Below, in pieces: positions 26,799 through 36,037 of a DNA stretch of 64,000 nt. Made by a program: the position numbers and the translations under genes. The notes beneath the pieces are model-generated. The model was not told the DNA's origin. It did not search any database and saw only the letters and a program-made list of their open reading frames with translations. Source of the DNA: Phaeobacter gallaeciensis (GTDB lineage Bacteria; Pseudomonadota; Alphaproteobacteria; Rhodobacterales; Rhodobacteraceae); contig NZ_CP015124.1 of assembly GCF_001678945.1 (NCBI RefSeq), forward strand, positions 2,270,001 to 2,334,000. The letters run 5' to 3'. The stretch's first letter is position 1. Each line of letters begins with the position of its first letter.

Positions 26799-28850
26799 TC
26801 AGCTTTTAGGCCGACGGGGTTTTGCGGAACCGCCTTTTCCCGCCTTGGCCAGGGCCGCACGGGCCTTGTTCTTCTTGCTGTTCGGCTTACCCTTTGGCGG
26901 CGGCGGTCCCTTGGGGCCGCGGGTCGCGAAATGCGGTTTGCCGCCGTCCTTTTTGCGCAGGCTCTTGCTGGCATCGCCCGCGCCGGGCTTGCCTGCTGGT
27001 TTACTTGCAGGCTTGCTGCGCGGGGTTACCACTGCGTTCGGCTCGCGCGGGGCGGCGGGCTCGTGCTTCTTGTGACGGGGGCGCTCGTCCCGGTCCGATT
27101 TGTTGGCGCGAGGTTTGCGCGGACCATCGGATTTGTCGAAGCCTGGCTTGTCATAGGACCGTTCACCGCGCCGGTCATCCGGGCGTGAGTCCTGACCACG
27201 ATGCGGACGTTTTCCGCCGGGTTTCGGTCCGTCGAACTTTCTGGGGCCACCGGGGCGGCCTGCGGGACGTCCGGCGGGGATGTTCGGCGGGCTGTCCAGT
27301 TGTGTCAGCTTGGTGCCATCGTCCAGCACCATCTCGGTGCCAAGCGCCGCCAGAAATCCGGCTGCGCTGCTTTCGCGAATCTCAGCAAAGGTCTCGTCCT
27401 GCTGGATGCGGATGGCACCGATATCGGATTTGGTGATATTACCGGCCCGGCACAGCATCGGCAGCAACCGGCGCGGATCGGCGCCTTCGTTGCGCCCTGC
27501 GGCGATCGAGAACCAGACGCTGGGACCAAAGGGTTCGCGCGGCTCAGGCTTGGCGTTTGCTTCGGACAGCTCTTCAGGGGCAGAGCGCGCGCTACGCCAC
27601 AGCCGCAGATAGGCTGCGGCCAGTTGTTCTGCCGAGAAGGCTTCGCTCAGCTGCGTCACCATGGGCTGTTCGCTGTCACTGACGGCTTCGTGCCAGGCGG
27701 GATCTGCCAGCATACGTTCGCCATCGCGTTCCGACACGGCCTCGGCCGAGGGCGCGTTGCCCCATTCGGCCTGAAGCTTTGCCATTTTCAACAGGCGCTC
27801 GGCCTTTTTGCGGGCTTTCGGTGGCACGATCAGCGCGCTGACGCCCTTGCGGCCGGCGCGACCGGTCCGGCCCGAACGGTGCAGCAGGGTTTCGTGGCTG
27901 GAGGGCAGTTCGGCGTGGACCACCAGATCAAGGTTCGGCAGGTCGATCCCGCGCGCCGCCACATCGGTTGCGACGCAGACGCGGGCACGCCCGTCGCGCA
28001 TGGCCTGCAGGGCATGGCTGCGTTCGGACTGGGACAGCTCACCCGACAGGGCCACGACCGAAAAGCCACGGTTAGACAGGCGTGTCACCAGTCGGTTCAC
28101 CATGGCGCGGGTGTTGCAGAACACGATGGCGTTGGGGGCCTCGTAGAACCGCAGCACGTTGATGATGGCGTTTTCATCGTCGCGCGGTGCCACTGCCATA
28201 GCGTGGTATTCGATATCGCTGTGCTGCGATTTCTCGGCGACGGTGGTGATCCGCATGGCATCGCGCTGATAGCTTTTTGCAAGCTGGGCAATTGCCGGGG
28301 GAACCGTGGCAGAGAACAGCAGCGTCTGGCGTTCTTCCGGGGCCTCACCCAGAATGAACTCCAGATCCTCACGGAAACCGAGATCGAGCATTTCATCGGC
28401 TTCGTCCAGCACCACTGCGCGCAGCTCGGACAGGTCGATGGACCCGCGCATGATATGGTCGCGCAGACGGCCTGGGGTGGCAACAACGATATGAGCGCCC
28501 CGGTCCAGCGCCCGGCGCTCATCCCGCATGTCCATGCCGCCCACACAGGAGGCGACGGTTGCACCGGCCTCACCATAGAGCCAGCTGAGTTCGCGTTTCA
28601 CCTGCAGGGCCAGTTCGCGGGTCGGTGCAATCACCAGCGCCAGCGGCAAAGCTGCCGAGCCAAAACGGTCTTCATCGCCCAGAATGGCCTCGGCGATGGC
28701 GAGGCCAAATCCGACGGTCTTTCCCGAACCGGTCTGCGCCGAAACCAACAGGTCCGCGCTGCCCAGGGCCGGATCGGTCACGGCCTCCTGAACGGGAGTA
28801 AGTTTGTCATATCCACGGCGCTCCAGCGCCATAGCGAGTGTCTGTTTCAA
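26799..28850 (-). CDS. DEAD-box RNA helicase with DbpA-type RNA-binding domain and basic tail
   Basis: A 683-residue RNA helicase of the CsdA/DbpA type. The motifs are Q21 (Q motif), AQTGSGKT at 38-45, PTRELA, DEAD at 149-152, SAT and HRSGRTGRAG. A DbpA-like RNA-binding domain follows (AAGRNEGADPRRLLPMLCR), then about 170 residues of Arg/Lys/Gly/Pro-rich disordered tail. It probably acts in ribosome assembly or RNA decay in the cold. The first codon is uncertain: TTG 28850 gives the full Q-motif leader, and an ATG lies at 28832; neither has a clear ribosome site. Confidence 0.92.
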   Translation of the reverse strand: MKQTLAMALERRGYDKLTPVQEAVTDPALGSADLLVSAQTGSGKTVGFGLAIAEAILGDEDRFGSAALPLALVIAPTRELALQVKRELSWLYGEAGATVASCVGGMDMRDERRALDRGAHIVVATPGRLRDHIMRGSIDLSELRAVVLDEADEMLDLGFREDLEFILGEAPEERQTLLFSATVPPAIAQLAKSYQRDAMRITTVAEKSQHSDIEYHAMAVAPRDDENAIINVLRFYEAPNAIVFCNTRAMVNRLVTRLSNRGFSVVALSGELSQSERSHALQAMRDGRARVCVATDVAARGIDLPNLDLVVHAELPSSHETLLHRSGRTGRAGRKGVSALIVPPKARKKAERLLKMAKLQAEWGNAPSAEAVSERDGERMLADPAWHEAVSDSEQPMVTQLSEAFSAEQLAAAYLRLWRSARSAPEELSEANAKPEPREPFGPSVWFSIAAGRNEGADPRRLLPMLCRAGNITKSDIGAIRIQQDETFAEIRESSAAGFLAALGTEMVLDDGTKLTQLDSPPNIPAGRPAGRPGGPRKFDGPKPGGKRPHRGQDSRPDDRRGERSYDKPGFDKSDGPRKPRANKSDRDERPRHKKHEPAAPREPNAVVTPRSKPASKPAGKPGAGDASKSLRKKDGGKPHFATRGPKGPPPPKGKPNSKKNKARAALAKAGKGGSAKPRRPKS

Positions 28851-29100
28851 AGGAAGGTCTGCTTTTTTCTATAGGAGCGGAGGCGGCTCGGGAGGTGGCG
28901 CAAAATGCTGCGCCGGTGCCGACAATTGGCCGCGTATAGGGCATTCAGACCCGAATGTATAGCTATCTTGTCATCTGGCCGGTATGCGGCCAGCGCGGGG
29001 CAGCGTAAAGCCTAGCTTGGCGCCAACCGCGCTACGCCGATCACCCGCCGTGCCCACATTCTGTTGCGGCTGACGGCAGGGCGCAGATTGTTGACGTTTT

Positions 29101-29526
29101 TCAGGACGGTGACAGGGACACCGGCTGTTTCAGGCTCACGCCAACCTTGGCCAACTGGGCGCCAAGCTCGTTGATGATTTCGTCCTGTTTGCTGCAATCC
29201 GCGATAATCTTGTAAAAGTTTTCGACGTCGTCTTCGTTCAGGACGGGCCGGGAATCGCACAGAGCGGTGGCGCCGTCTTGTTCTGGTGTCTCGGACCCGG
29301 TTACCATCAGGTCGCTGCGGGAAATACCAAAGCACCGGTGCAGAACTTCGATACGAACCAGGCTTTCCAGCGAATTCCGGTTTACCCTGATGCAGTCGGG
29401 CGCTTCATCCAGGCAAGTTTCAGCGCAGGCTGCCAATTTCTTCCATGAGATCAGCCGGTCGATTTCGGACAGAATTCTTTCTTGCCGCGTTGCCTTTTTC
29501 TTCCGTCCGAGCAGGTTCTGTATCAT
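29101..29526 (-). CDS. Protein of unknown function
   Basis: A 141-residue soluble protein that I do not recognise. It begins with a basic stretch (GRKKKATRQERILSEIDR), has several cysteines (AACAETCLDEAPDC, then HRCFG), and a likely helical C-terminal half (VENFYKIIADCSKQDEIINEL). A GGAAGGA site lies upstream of the ATG. It is flanked by gene-poor spacers on both sides. It has some regulatory-protein flavour but no function can be assigned. Confidence 0.6.
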   Translation of the reverse strand: MIQNLLGRKKKATRQERILSEIDRLISWKKLAACAETCLDEAPDCIRVNRNSLESLVRIEVLHRCFGISRSDLMVTGSETPEQDGATALCDSRPVLNEDDVENFYKIIADCSKQDEIINELGAQLAKVGVSLKQPVSLSPS

Positions 29527-29828
29527 TGCAGACCGTCCTTCCGCTTGAATAAAAACCGGTTAAAAAACCGTTCGATTTCGATATAAACCAATCTTTATTT
29601 TGAGCGGGTTTGAGTCAATCTAGGGGGCCATGGGCAATCGTTCAGCCAGCACCCCCCTTTTGGCGGCGACATGTACTGAACGGATACAAAGGGCCAGAAA
29701 GGGAGCAGCACCTATCCTTTTGTGCATTTGACAGCCCATTTCTCGAGGTATCCCCAATCAGATTGGCCTGCGGTCCGGGGCCGGGTCCAGCCCCGAGAAA
29801 AGGCCCCGGATACCGCCTGCTCTGTCGC
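29527..29828. other. Intergenic spacer upstream of the orphan protein
   Basis: About 300 bp with no supported gene. The 60 bp next to the orphan gene's start are AT-rich, with a GGTTAAAAAACC palindrome-like element near 29560, and probably hold its promoter. The rest is GC-rich and contains short self-complementary runs near the oxidoreductase gene's 3' end. Confidence 0.55.
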
Positions 29829-31925
29829 CTATGCGATAGCCTTCACTGCCACCGGAACCCCGTTAAAGGCCGCATTGCCGCTGATGGGATCAATCCGGGT
29901 GTCATCGGTCAGATCATTGATCGAGATGGTCTGAACCCGGGTCGCCGTGGTCAGTTTCCCCTGCCGCTGTCCCCAGCCCTGCGGGATAGACACAACCCCC
30001 GGTGCAATCTCATCCGTCACCTCGGCCGGCATGGTGACCTGCCCGACACGGCTGAGCACCGCAACGTCCATCCCGTCCTCGATGCTCAGCCGGTTCGCAT
30101 CGGCGGGGTGCATCTGCACCGTGCAGCGGTTGCGCCCCTTCACCAGACGCTGGCTGTTCTGTGTCCAGCTGTTGTGGCTGCGTACCTGCCGACGCCCGAT
30201 CATCAGCAGCGGGTAATCATCGCTGACCGGCGGCTCAAAGGCCAGCAGTCGCGGCAAGTCAGCAAGGAACACCTCTGGCGCCAGATCCAGCTTGCCATCC
30301 GGTGTTTCCAGCCGATCGGCAATGCTTTCAACGAGCGGCCCCAGATCAATCGCTCCGGTCTCAGCACCCAGCATCGCGTCTGTTGTCACCCGATCGCCGT
30401 GGTATCCGCGCGGCAACAGCGCCGTCAGCGTCTCAACCGGCGAAGGGCCGATGCTGTTGCTCCCACTCAACCTCGCGGCCAGCCGGGCGATGACCTCCCA
30501 CTCCTGCGGGTTGTCATTGGGCGGCGTAAACACCGGCTCGGCAAAGGCAGCGGTATTGCGCACGGCAAAACTGTGGAACACCATATCATAAACGTGCTCT
30601 TCAAGCGCCACGGTGGCGGGCAGGATCAGATCGGCATGGCGGGTGGTGTCATTGATGTGCAGATCAATCGACATCATGAAATCCAGCTGCTCCATCGCCG
30701 CCCCGATGCGCAGCCCGTTGGGCGCAGTCAGCACAGGATTACCTGCCACGGTGACCATGGCTCGGATCTGCCCCTCGCCCGGAGTTTCCATCTCCTCGGC
30801 CAGGACCGAGACAGGGAATTCACCGTTATACAGCGGCTGGCCGGACACCCGCGAGCGTTTCTCGGGATAGCTGCGCACGCGACCCTTGCGGCTGGTCATA
30901 CCCACGTAATCCAGCGCTGGGGTGGTGAACATGGCGCCGCCCGGGCTGTCAAAATTGCCGGTGACGATATTGAGCGCATTGCTGGCCCATTGGCACAGGG
31001 CACCAAAGCTTTGTGTCGAGGCCCCCATGCGCGCATAGCTTACCGCCGAACCGGCGCGGGCAAAATCATGGGCTAGAGAGCGGATAGTATCTGCGTCGAT
31101 ACCGGTCATTTTTGCCGCAAGGTCTGGAGTGAACGGTTGCACCGCCTGTTTCAGCGCATCGCGACCCCGCACCACCGGATCCAGCGCACCGGGGCTGTCC
31201 AGACCAGTCGCAAAAACCTCATGGATCAGCGCCAGCAGCAGGAAGGCATCAGTCTCAGGGCGGATGAACAGATGTGCGCTGGCCTTTTCGGCGGTTTCGG
31301 TGCGTCTGGGGTCCACCACAACGCTGCGCCCACCGCGCGCGTGCAGCTCCTCCATCCGCTTGCCAAATCCCGGCGCGGTCATCATCGACCCATTCGACAC
31401 CAGGGGATTGCCGCCGATGATCAGCATGAAATCGGTGCGGTCCACATCCGGCACCGGGATCAGCATCGGATGGCCCAGCATGTGGATCGAGGCAACGTGA
31501 TGCGGGATCTGATCCGCCGTGGCCGAGGAATAGCGGTTCTGCGTCCCCAGCGCCTTGACCAGCCGCGGCAGGGTCAGGAGGTTGCCGAACTTATGCGCGT
31601 TGGGATTGCCCAGATAGACACCCACCGCGTCCTTGCCATGGGCCTCCTGCACCTCTTCGATCCGGGTTGCGGCATATTCCAGCGCCTCTTCCCAGGACAC
31701 CGGCACGAACTGGCCGTCCACCTTTTTCAACGGCGTGGTCACCCGGTCCGGGTCGGTGCGGAAATCCTGCAGGGCAATCGCCTTGGGACAGATATGGCCC
31801 CGCGACAGGGGGTCATCCGGGTTGGGTTTGATCGACACGACCTCGGTGTCGGTATGCGTGACGATCAAGCCGCACATGGCTTCGCATATATTGCAGGTCC
31901 GGAATTGTGTCTTTTGGTCGCTCAT
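29829..31925 (-). CDS. Molybdopterin-dependent oxidoreductase (DMSO-reductase family)
   Basis: A 698-residue soluble bis-MGD oxidoreductase. An N-terminal [4Fe-4S] site is formed by C11, C14, C18 and C46 (CNICEAMCG and HICPKA). The Mo-cofactor domains include LIIGGNPLVSNGSM, VVVDPRRTETA, and the C-terminal molydop-binding domain with MHPADANRLSIEDG. There is no Tat or Sec signal, so it is cytoplasmic. No electron-transfer subunit is encoded nearby. It resembles stand-alone formate-dehydrogenase-like enzymes but the substrate is unknown. The ATG at 31925 follows GGGGAGG; an in-frame extension has no such site. Confidence 0.88.
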   Translation of the reverse strand: MSDQKTQFRTCNICEAMCGLIVTHTDTEVVSIKPNPDDPLSRGHICPKAIALQDFRTDPDRVTTPLKKVDGQFVPVSWEEALEYAATRIEEVQEAHGKDAVGVYLGNPNAHKFGNLLTLPRLVKALGTQNRYSSATADQIPHHVASIHMLGHPMLIPVPDVDRTDFMLIIGGNPLVSNGSMMTAPGFGKRMEELHARGGRSVVVDPRRTETAEKASAHLFIRPETDAFLLLALIHEVFATGLDSPGALDPVVRGRDALKQAVQPFTPDLAAKMTGIDADTIRSLAHDFARAGSAVSYARMGASTQSFGALCQWASNALNIVTGNFDSPGGAMFTTPALDYVGMTSRKGRVRSYPEKRSRVSGQPLYNGEFPVSVLAEEMETPGEGQIRAMVTVAGNPVLTAPNGLRIGAAMEQLDFMMSIDLHINDTTRHADLILPATVALEEHVYDMVFHSFAVRNTAAFAEPVFTPPNDNPQEWEVIARLAARLSGSNSIGPSPVETLTALLPRGYHGDRVTTDAMLGAETGAIDLGPLVESIADRLETPDGKLDLAPEVFLADLPRLLAFEPPVSDDYPLLMIGRRQVRSHNSWTQNSQRLVKGRNRCTVQMHPADANRLSIEDGMDVAVLSRVGQVTMPAEVTDEIAPGVVSIPQGWGQRQGKLTTATRVQTISINDLTDDTRIDPISGNAAFNGVPVAVKAIA

Positions 31926-32083
31926 GGCTGCCTCCCCTGTTCCTCCCGGTCCAGCGGCGTGCAAAGCCACAGGGACCAGGATCAGCCTAGACCAGCCGTC
32001 GTCACCTTGTCAGAGCCTTATCCCGCGTCTTTCCGGTTTCGACCAAACGTCATCTCGCAGTTTCTGCGCCCTATCGAAGCCAA

Positions 32084-32117
32084 AACAAAAAAGCCCCCGC
32101 ATGATTTGCGGGGGCTT
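32084..32117 (-). terminator. Intrinsic terminator of ahcY copy 2
   Basis: The mirror copy of the terminator after ahcY copy 1, with the same 11-bp stem and T-run, read on the minus strand. Confidence 0.92.
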
Positions 32118-32141
32118 TGTGGTGTTCTGCTGTGAGGCCGG

Positions 32142-33530
32142 TCAGTAGCGGTAGTGTTCTGGCTTGAAGGGACCTTCCGGGGTGACGCCGATATAGGCGG
32201 CCTGCTCGGGGCTGAGCGTGGTCAGCTTGACGCCGATACGCTCCAGATGCAGGCGGGCGACCTTCTCGTCCAGATGCTTGGGCAGGATGTAGACCTCGTT
32301 TTTATACTCCTCACCGCGGGTCCACAGCTCGATCTGCGCCAGAACCTGGTTGGTGAAAGAGGCCGACATCACAAACGACGGGTGGCCGGTGGCATTGCCA
32401 AGGTTCAACAGGCGCCCTTCGGACAGAAGGATGATGCGGTTGCCCGAGGGCATCTCGATCATATCCACCTGTTCCTTGATGTTGGTCCACTTGTGGTTCT
32501 TGAGGTTCGCCACCTGGATCTCATTGTCGAAGTGGCCGATGTTGCCGACGATGGCCATGTCCTTCATCGCGCGCATATGCTCGATGCGGATCACGTCCTT
32601 GTTGCCGGTGGTGGTGATGAAGATATCGGCGCTGGAGACCACGTCTTCCAGCAGCACCACCTCAAACCCGTCCATCGCCGCCTGCAGAGCACAGATCGGG
32701 TCCGCTTCGGTGACCTTCACGCGGGCCCCCGCGCCGCGCAGAGAGGCAGCCGAGCCTTTGCCCACGTCGCCGTAGCCGCAGACCACGGCAACCTTGCCGG
32801 CCATCATGGTGTCGGTGGCGCGGCGGATGCCGTCGACCAGGCTTTCCTTGCAGCCGTATTTGTTGTCGAACTTCGACTTGGTGACCGAGTCATTGACGTT
32901 GATCGCCGGGAAGGGCAGCTGACCCTGTTTCACCAGCTCGTAAAGACGATGCACGCCGGTGGTGGTCTCTTCGGAAACGCCCTTGATCGCGTCGCGGGTC
33001 TTGGTGAACCAGCCGGGGCTTTCCTTCATGCGTTTCTGGATCTGCGCCTTGATCGCGGCTTCTTCTTCGGAGCCGGGCACCGGGATGATGTCCTCACCTG
33101 CTTCGGCGCGGGCGCCCAGCAGCACGTAGAGCGTCGCATCGCCGCCATCGTCGAGGATCATGTTGGCACCTTCGGCGAACTGGAAGGAGCGGTCGAGGTA
33201 ATCCCAATGCTCTTCCAGGGTCTGGCCCTTGATAGCGAAGACCGGAATGCCTGCCTCGGCAATCGCCGCCGCCGCGTGATCCTGGGTCGAGAAGATGTTG
33301 CAGGATGCCCAGCGGACATCGGCGCCAAGCGCCACCAGGGTTTCGATCAGCACCGCGGTCTGGATGGTCATATGCAGGGAGCCGACGATACGGGCGCCCT
33401 TCAACGGCTTGCTGTCCCCGTATTCCGCGCGCAGGGACATCAGCCCCGGCATTTCGGTTTCCGCGATATCCAGTTCCTTGCGGCCAAACCCGGCCAATGC
33501 GATGTCTTTGACGATGTAATCCGTGCCCAT
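32142..33530 (-). CDS. ahcY: S-adenosylhomocysteine hydrolase, copy 2
   Basis: A 462-residue protein identical to that of copy 1, with all NAD- and substrate-binding motifs intact. The same GGAG-ATG start is used. The neighbours (molybdopterin oxidoreductase and an AT-rich spacer) are not the usual ahcY context, so this is probably the derived copy. Nucleotide differences from copy 1 are few and silent, which suggests recent duplication or continuing gene conversion. Two copies would raise dosage of a step that can limit methyl-group turnover. Confidence 0.97.
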   Translation of the reverse strand: MGTDYIVKDIALAGFGRKELDIAETEMPGLMSLRAEYGDSKPLKGARIVGSLHMTIQTAVLIETLVALGADVRWASCNIFSTQDHAAAAIAEAGIPVFAIKGQTLEEHWDYLDRSFQFAEGANMILDDGGDATLYVLLGARAEAGEDIIPVPGSEEEAAIKAQIQKRMKESPGWFTKTRDAIKGVSEETTTGVHRLYELVKQGQLPFPAINVNDSVTKSKFDNKYGCKESLVDGIRRATDTMMAGKVAVVCGYGDVGKGSAASLRGAGARVKVTEADPICALQAAMDGFEVVLLEDVVSSADIFITTTGNKDVIRIEHMRAMKDMAIVGNIGHFDNEIQVANLKNHKWTNIKEQVDMIEMPSGNRIILLSEGRLLNLGNATGHPSFVMSASFTNQVLAQIELWTRGEEYKNEVYILPKHLDEKVARLHLERIGVKLTTLSPEQAAYIGVTPEGPFKPEHYRY

Positions 33531-33612
33531 TGGCAACTCCATTCTGGCTCAGCCTCAACTTGGCCACGCACTTAACACCGCAACGCTTTACAAGCAATGA
33601 AACCGCCCAGAG

Positions 33613-34294
33613 TGTCAGTTTTCGGAACCGGCTTCGACGACTGTGAAGCGGGGCCAACACAGATCGTCAGGGCACCCCATAGGGGTCTGGGCGTTCCGTC
33701 GAAGATGGTCGGCGATTCGTGACTGCGGCAGTGAAAACGTCGCGCGCCGATATTCTCCTCACCGACAGGTGGGCGGGGTTTCTGGGGTGACTTAAGTTTC
33801 GGGTGCAAAAATTATTGAGGCCGTTGCGGCCCGTTCATTCTATTTACGGTGATATGCGCTTATGGCTTTGAGTTGAGCAAAATTGTGCCCACCTCAGACT
33901 TGACTAAAATTCCTGCACAGGTGTTGGCTTGCGTTCTTGATAATTGCGCTAAGTAATTGGATTGTAATAAAAATCGTTTTTGGATTTGTTGCGTTCCCTG
34001 AGGTATGGCTTTATTTTGCTGGGCTGTTTTCCGTATGTTTAGAAAATTGGCCGTTAATTCTAGATAACTTGTATGTTTTAACGTCTTGGGGTGTGTTAAG
34101 GTTAACAACCTGAGCGGGTGTGATCTGTCGTGTTCCGCCAGATGTGAACTTTTGGGCTGAATCTGAATGCGGATTCTCAGCGTGTCTTCCTTGCGTCGTA
34201 AATCCGCATTTCCAGATCGCAGCCGATCCCAGACAGGCTCTGGGGGTGTTGGTACGTTTGTGGGTAGAAACCCGGCCTTTGGGAGGGTGTTGTT
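33613..34294. other. AT-rich gene-poor spacer next to ahcY copy 2
   Basis: About 680 bp with no supported gene. From about 33800 to 34110 the DNA is far more AT-rich than the rest of the window. It includes TTAA clusters such as GTTAAGGTTAAC near 34096, which may be regulatory for the receiver gene. The first 190 bp next to the repeat are GC-rich and look like degraded coding sequence, but I cannot name a family. It abuts the breakpoint of the ahcY duplication. Confidence 0.6.
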
Positions 34295-34735
34295 ATGTCT
34301 GCTTTGAGATCCGAAACCATAGAAACCCGCGCCATCCCGGCGCTGTCGGTCCTGGCCGTTGACGATGATCCCTGGGTGCGCCTTCGTCTGGAGGAATTCC
34401 TGTGCGAAGCGGGCGTGCCTTTTGAGTTGTGCGCGGATCCTCATGAGGCGTTTCGGCGCTGCGCGGCGCGGCGGACGGCGTATGGTCTGGTGCTGATGGA
34501 TATCCGGTTTCCCGCTGGCAATCTGGTGGGGGAGATTTCCCGGAAGATTGCCGCGCTTGGGGGTGGTTCGGCGGGCCCTGCGATCATTGGGATGTCGGAT
34601 TGCGCCAACCTGGAGAAATTCCAGCGTGGCACCGAATGGGGGATGATCGATATCCTGCCCAAGCCTCTGTTCAAATGGCTGATTATCAATCTTGCGCATG
34701 AATTTTGCGGCGGCGAGGAGGTCCAAGAGGGCTAA
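34295..34735 (+). CDS. Orphan receiver-domain protein
   Basis: A 146-residue single-domain response-regulator-like protein. VDDD near residue 23 gives the acidic pocket, LMDIRFP holds the probable phospho-acceptor Asp, and LPKPL holds the conserved Lys. The T/S switch position falls in IIGMSDCA. There is no output domain and no kinase next to it. The ATG follows a GGGAGG site. It could act as a phosphate sink or a partner in a c-di-GMP or stress relay; the partner is unknown. Confidence 0.8.
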   Translation: MSALRSETIETRAIPALSVLAVDDDPWVRLRLEEFLCEAGVPFELCADPHEAFRRCAARRTAYGLVLMDIRFPAGNLVGEISRKIAALGGGSAGPAIIGMSDCANLEKFQRGTEWGMIDILPKPLFKWLIINLAHEFCGGEEVQEG

Positions 34736-34772
34736 GGCGCCGAGGGGCATCAGACTGGCGTGGCGATCTGAT

Positions 34773-34803
34773 CAACGGAGCAGGCATGGGGCCTGCTCCG
34801 TTG
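34773..34803. terminator. Hairpin between the convergent receiver gene and bioY
   Basis: A perfect 13-bp stem CAACGGAGCAGGC / GCCTGCTCCGTTG with a 5-base loop in the convergent intergenic region, probably stabilising or ending both transcripts. T-runs are weak. Confidence 0.75.
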
Positions 34804-34841
34804 CGGTGTATATCAGAATGTCCGAGGCTTTGGGTCGGACC

Positions 34842-35390
34842 TTAGCTGTTGCGCGATAGCAGGCTGCCGGGGCGCGCTCGCGCCAGTCCGGCGGTCAGCA
34901 ACCCGGCAACCACGGCCTTCAGGATGTCGCCCGGAATGAAGATCAGGACCAGGGCTGCAGCGTCGGGAAAGGACTTGTCGAGGGTGATGGCCATTCCGGC
35001 CACACCAAACAGATAGAGCACGACGATCCCGCCCAGCATTGCGGCGATGATCGCCGTCGCCACCAGCGGAATACCCCGCATCCGCTCCATGATCAGGCCG
35101 GTGACAAAGGCCGCAATCGGGAAGCCAACAAGGAAGCCAGCTGTGGGCGAGGAAAAGACGCTGAGCCCACCGCGCCCGCCGGACAGCAGAGGCAGGCCAA
35201 GAGCGACGAGAAGCAGGAACAGCAGAACGGCCAGCAACCCGCGCCGGGCGCCCAGTACCGTGCCGCAGAGCATGATACCGAGGCTCTGGGCCGAAACGGG
35301 CACGCCAAAGGCAAGGGTGATCTGCGGGATCAGCCCCAATGCGGCGATCAGTGCCGCAAAAAGAGCGATGTAAGCGATAGAACGTTCCAT
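34842..35390 (-). CDS. bioY: BioY, substrate-binding component of the ECF biotin transporter
   Basis: A 182-residue membrane protein with six hydrophobic helices. Family signatures are PVSAQSLGIMLCGTVLGARRG in the second helix region (read in two blocks) and SPTAGFLVGFPIAAF near residue 87. BioY binds biotin and can work alone or with BioM and BioN. The ATG at 35390 follows AAGGA; an upstream in-frame start adds seven residues of no evident purpose. It is the last gene of bioM-bioN-bioY. Confidence 0.95.
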   Translation of the reverse strand: MERSIAYIALFAALIAALGLIPQITLAFGVPVSAQSLGIMLCGTVLGARRGLLAVLLFLLLVALGLPLLSGGRGGLSVFSSPTAGFLVGFPIAAFVTGLIMERMRGIPLVATAIIAAMLGGIVVLYLFGVAGMAITLDKSFPDAAALVLIFIPGDILKAVVAGLLTAGLARARPGSLLSRNS

Positions 35391-35437
35391 GTGATTTCGA
35401 TCCTTGTGCATGCCCCGCTGCGCAGCCGGGCCTAAGA

Positions 35438-36037
35438 TTATTGAACGCCGCCGCGCGCCTTCAGCGCCTCGGCAACGTGGTCGGCGTCATCCAGCGCCAG
35501 AATGGTCATCGGCAGCGCAATACGCCACGACGGGCGGCGCGGTGATCTTGCGCGCCAGGCCTCGGCCAAATCCGCGCCGCGATGTGCCAGCAGCGGGCCA
35601 AAGCGGATCACCAGCGCGATTGCGGTTTCAAGCGTCCGGGTGCTGAGGCCAATCCGGCGAAACGGCGTCAACAGCCATGCGGCAACCCCGACCATATCAG
35701 TGAGCCGGGTGGTCATGGTGACAAAATTCGCCAGTGCTACGGCGGTGGTCAGCCGCAGCGCGATGGTCATCCCGGTTGCCGGTGTGCCTTCGATCAGATG
35801 CCACAGCGCGATGACCAGGAAGAAGGGCCAGAGAATGCGCAAGGTCCTCAGACCACTGGTGGCAAAGACGCGTCCGGCGCTGAGGTAGAGACCCAGCGTC
35901 AGCGCCAGCGCGCCACCCTGCGCCGCTGGTGTTTTCAGGGAGAACAGAACCACCGTTGTGGCGCAAAGGATGGCCAGCTTTAGCCCCGCAGGCCACCGGT
36001 GTGCCCAGGTTTCAACTGGCGAGGTCAGAGAGATCAT
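35438..36037 (-). CDS. bioN: BioN, transmembrane coupling (EcfT) component of the biotin transporter
   Basis: A 199-residue EcfT-type membrane protein with about five transmembrane segments. The two Ala-Arg-X coupling motifs that contact the ATPase are in AWRARSPRR and EALKARGG near the C-terminus. It overlaps bioM by 26 bp, supporting coupled translation of the complex. Confidence 0.92.
   Translation of the reverse strand: MISLTSPVETWAHRWPAGLKLAILCATTVVLFSLKTPAAQGGALALTLGLYLSAGRVFATSGLRTLRILWPFFLVIALWHLIEGTPATGMTIALRLTTAVALANFVTMTTRLTDMVGVAAWLLTPFRRIGLSTRTLETAIALVIRFGPLLAHRGADLAEAWRARSPRRPSWRIALPMTILALDDADHVAEALKARGGVQ

Larger units (their letters stand above)
32084..33612 (-). repeat. 1529-bp inverted duplication, copy 2
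   Basis: The reverse-complement partner of 14539-16067, equal in length and without indels. It carries the same 82-bp leader and terminator. The surrounding sequence on each side is unrelated to that of copy 1. Confidence 0.95.

Noticed and set aside
27201-28874. A 557-codon plus-strand frame opposite the DEAD-box helicase
   Set aside because: Shadow of the helicase, which has all its motifs.
33613-33808. Possible transposase fragment beside ahcY copy 2
   Set aside because: The translated stretch does not show a DDE or other transposase motif; it is listed only as degraded-looking sequence.
33860-34750. A 296-codon minus-strand frame covering the receiver gene and AT-rich spacer
   Set aside because: Low-complexity translation without family features, opposite a good receiver gene with a ribosome site.
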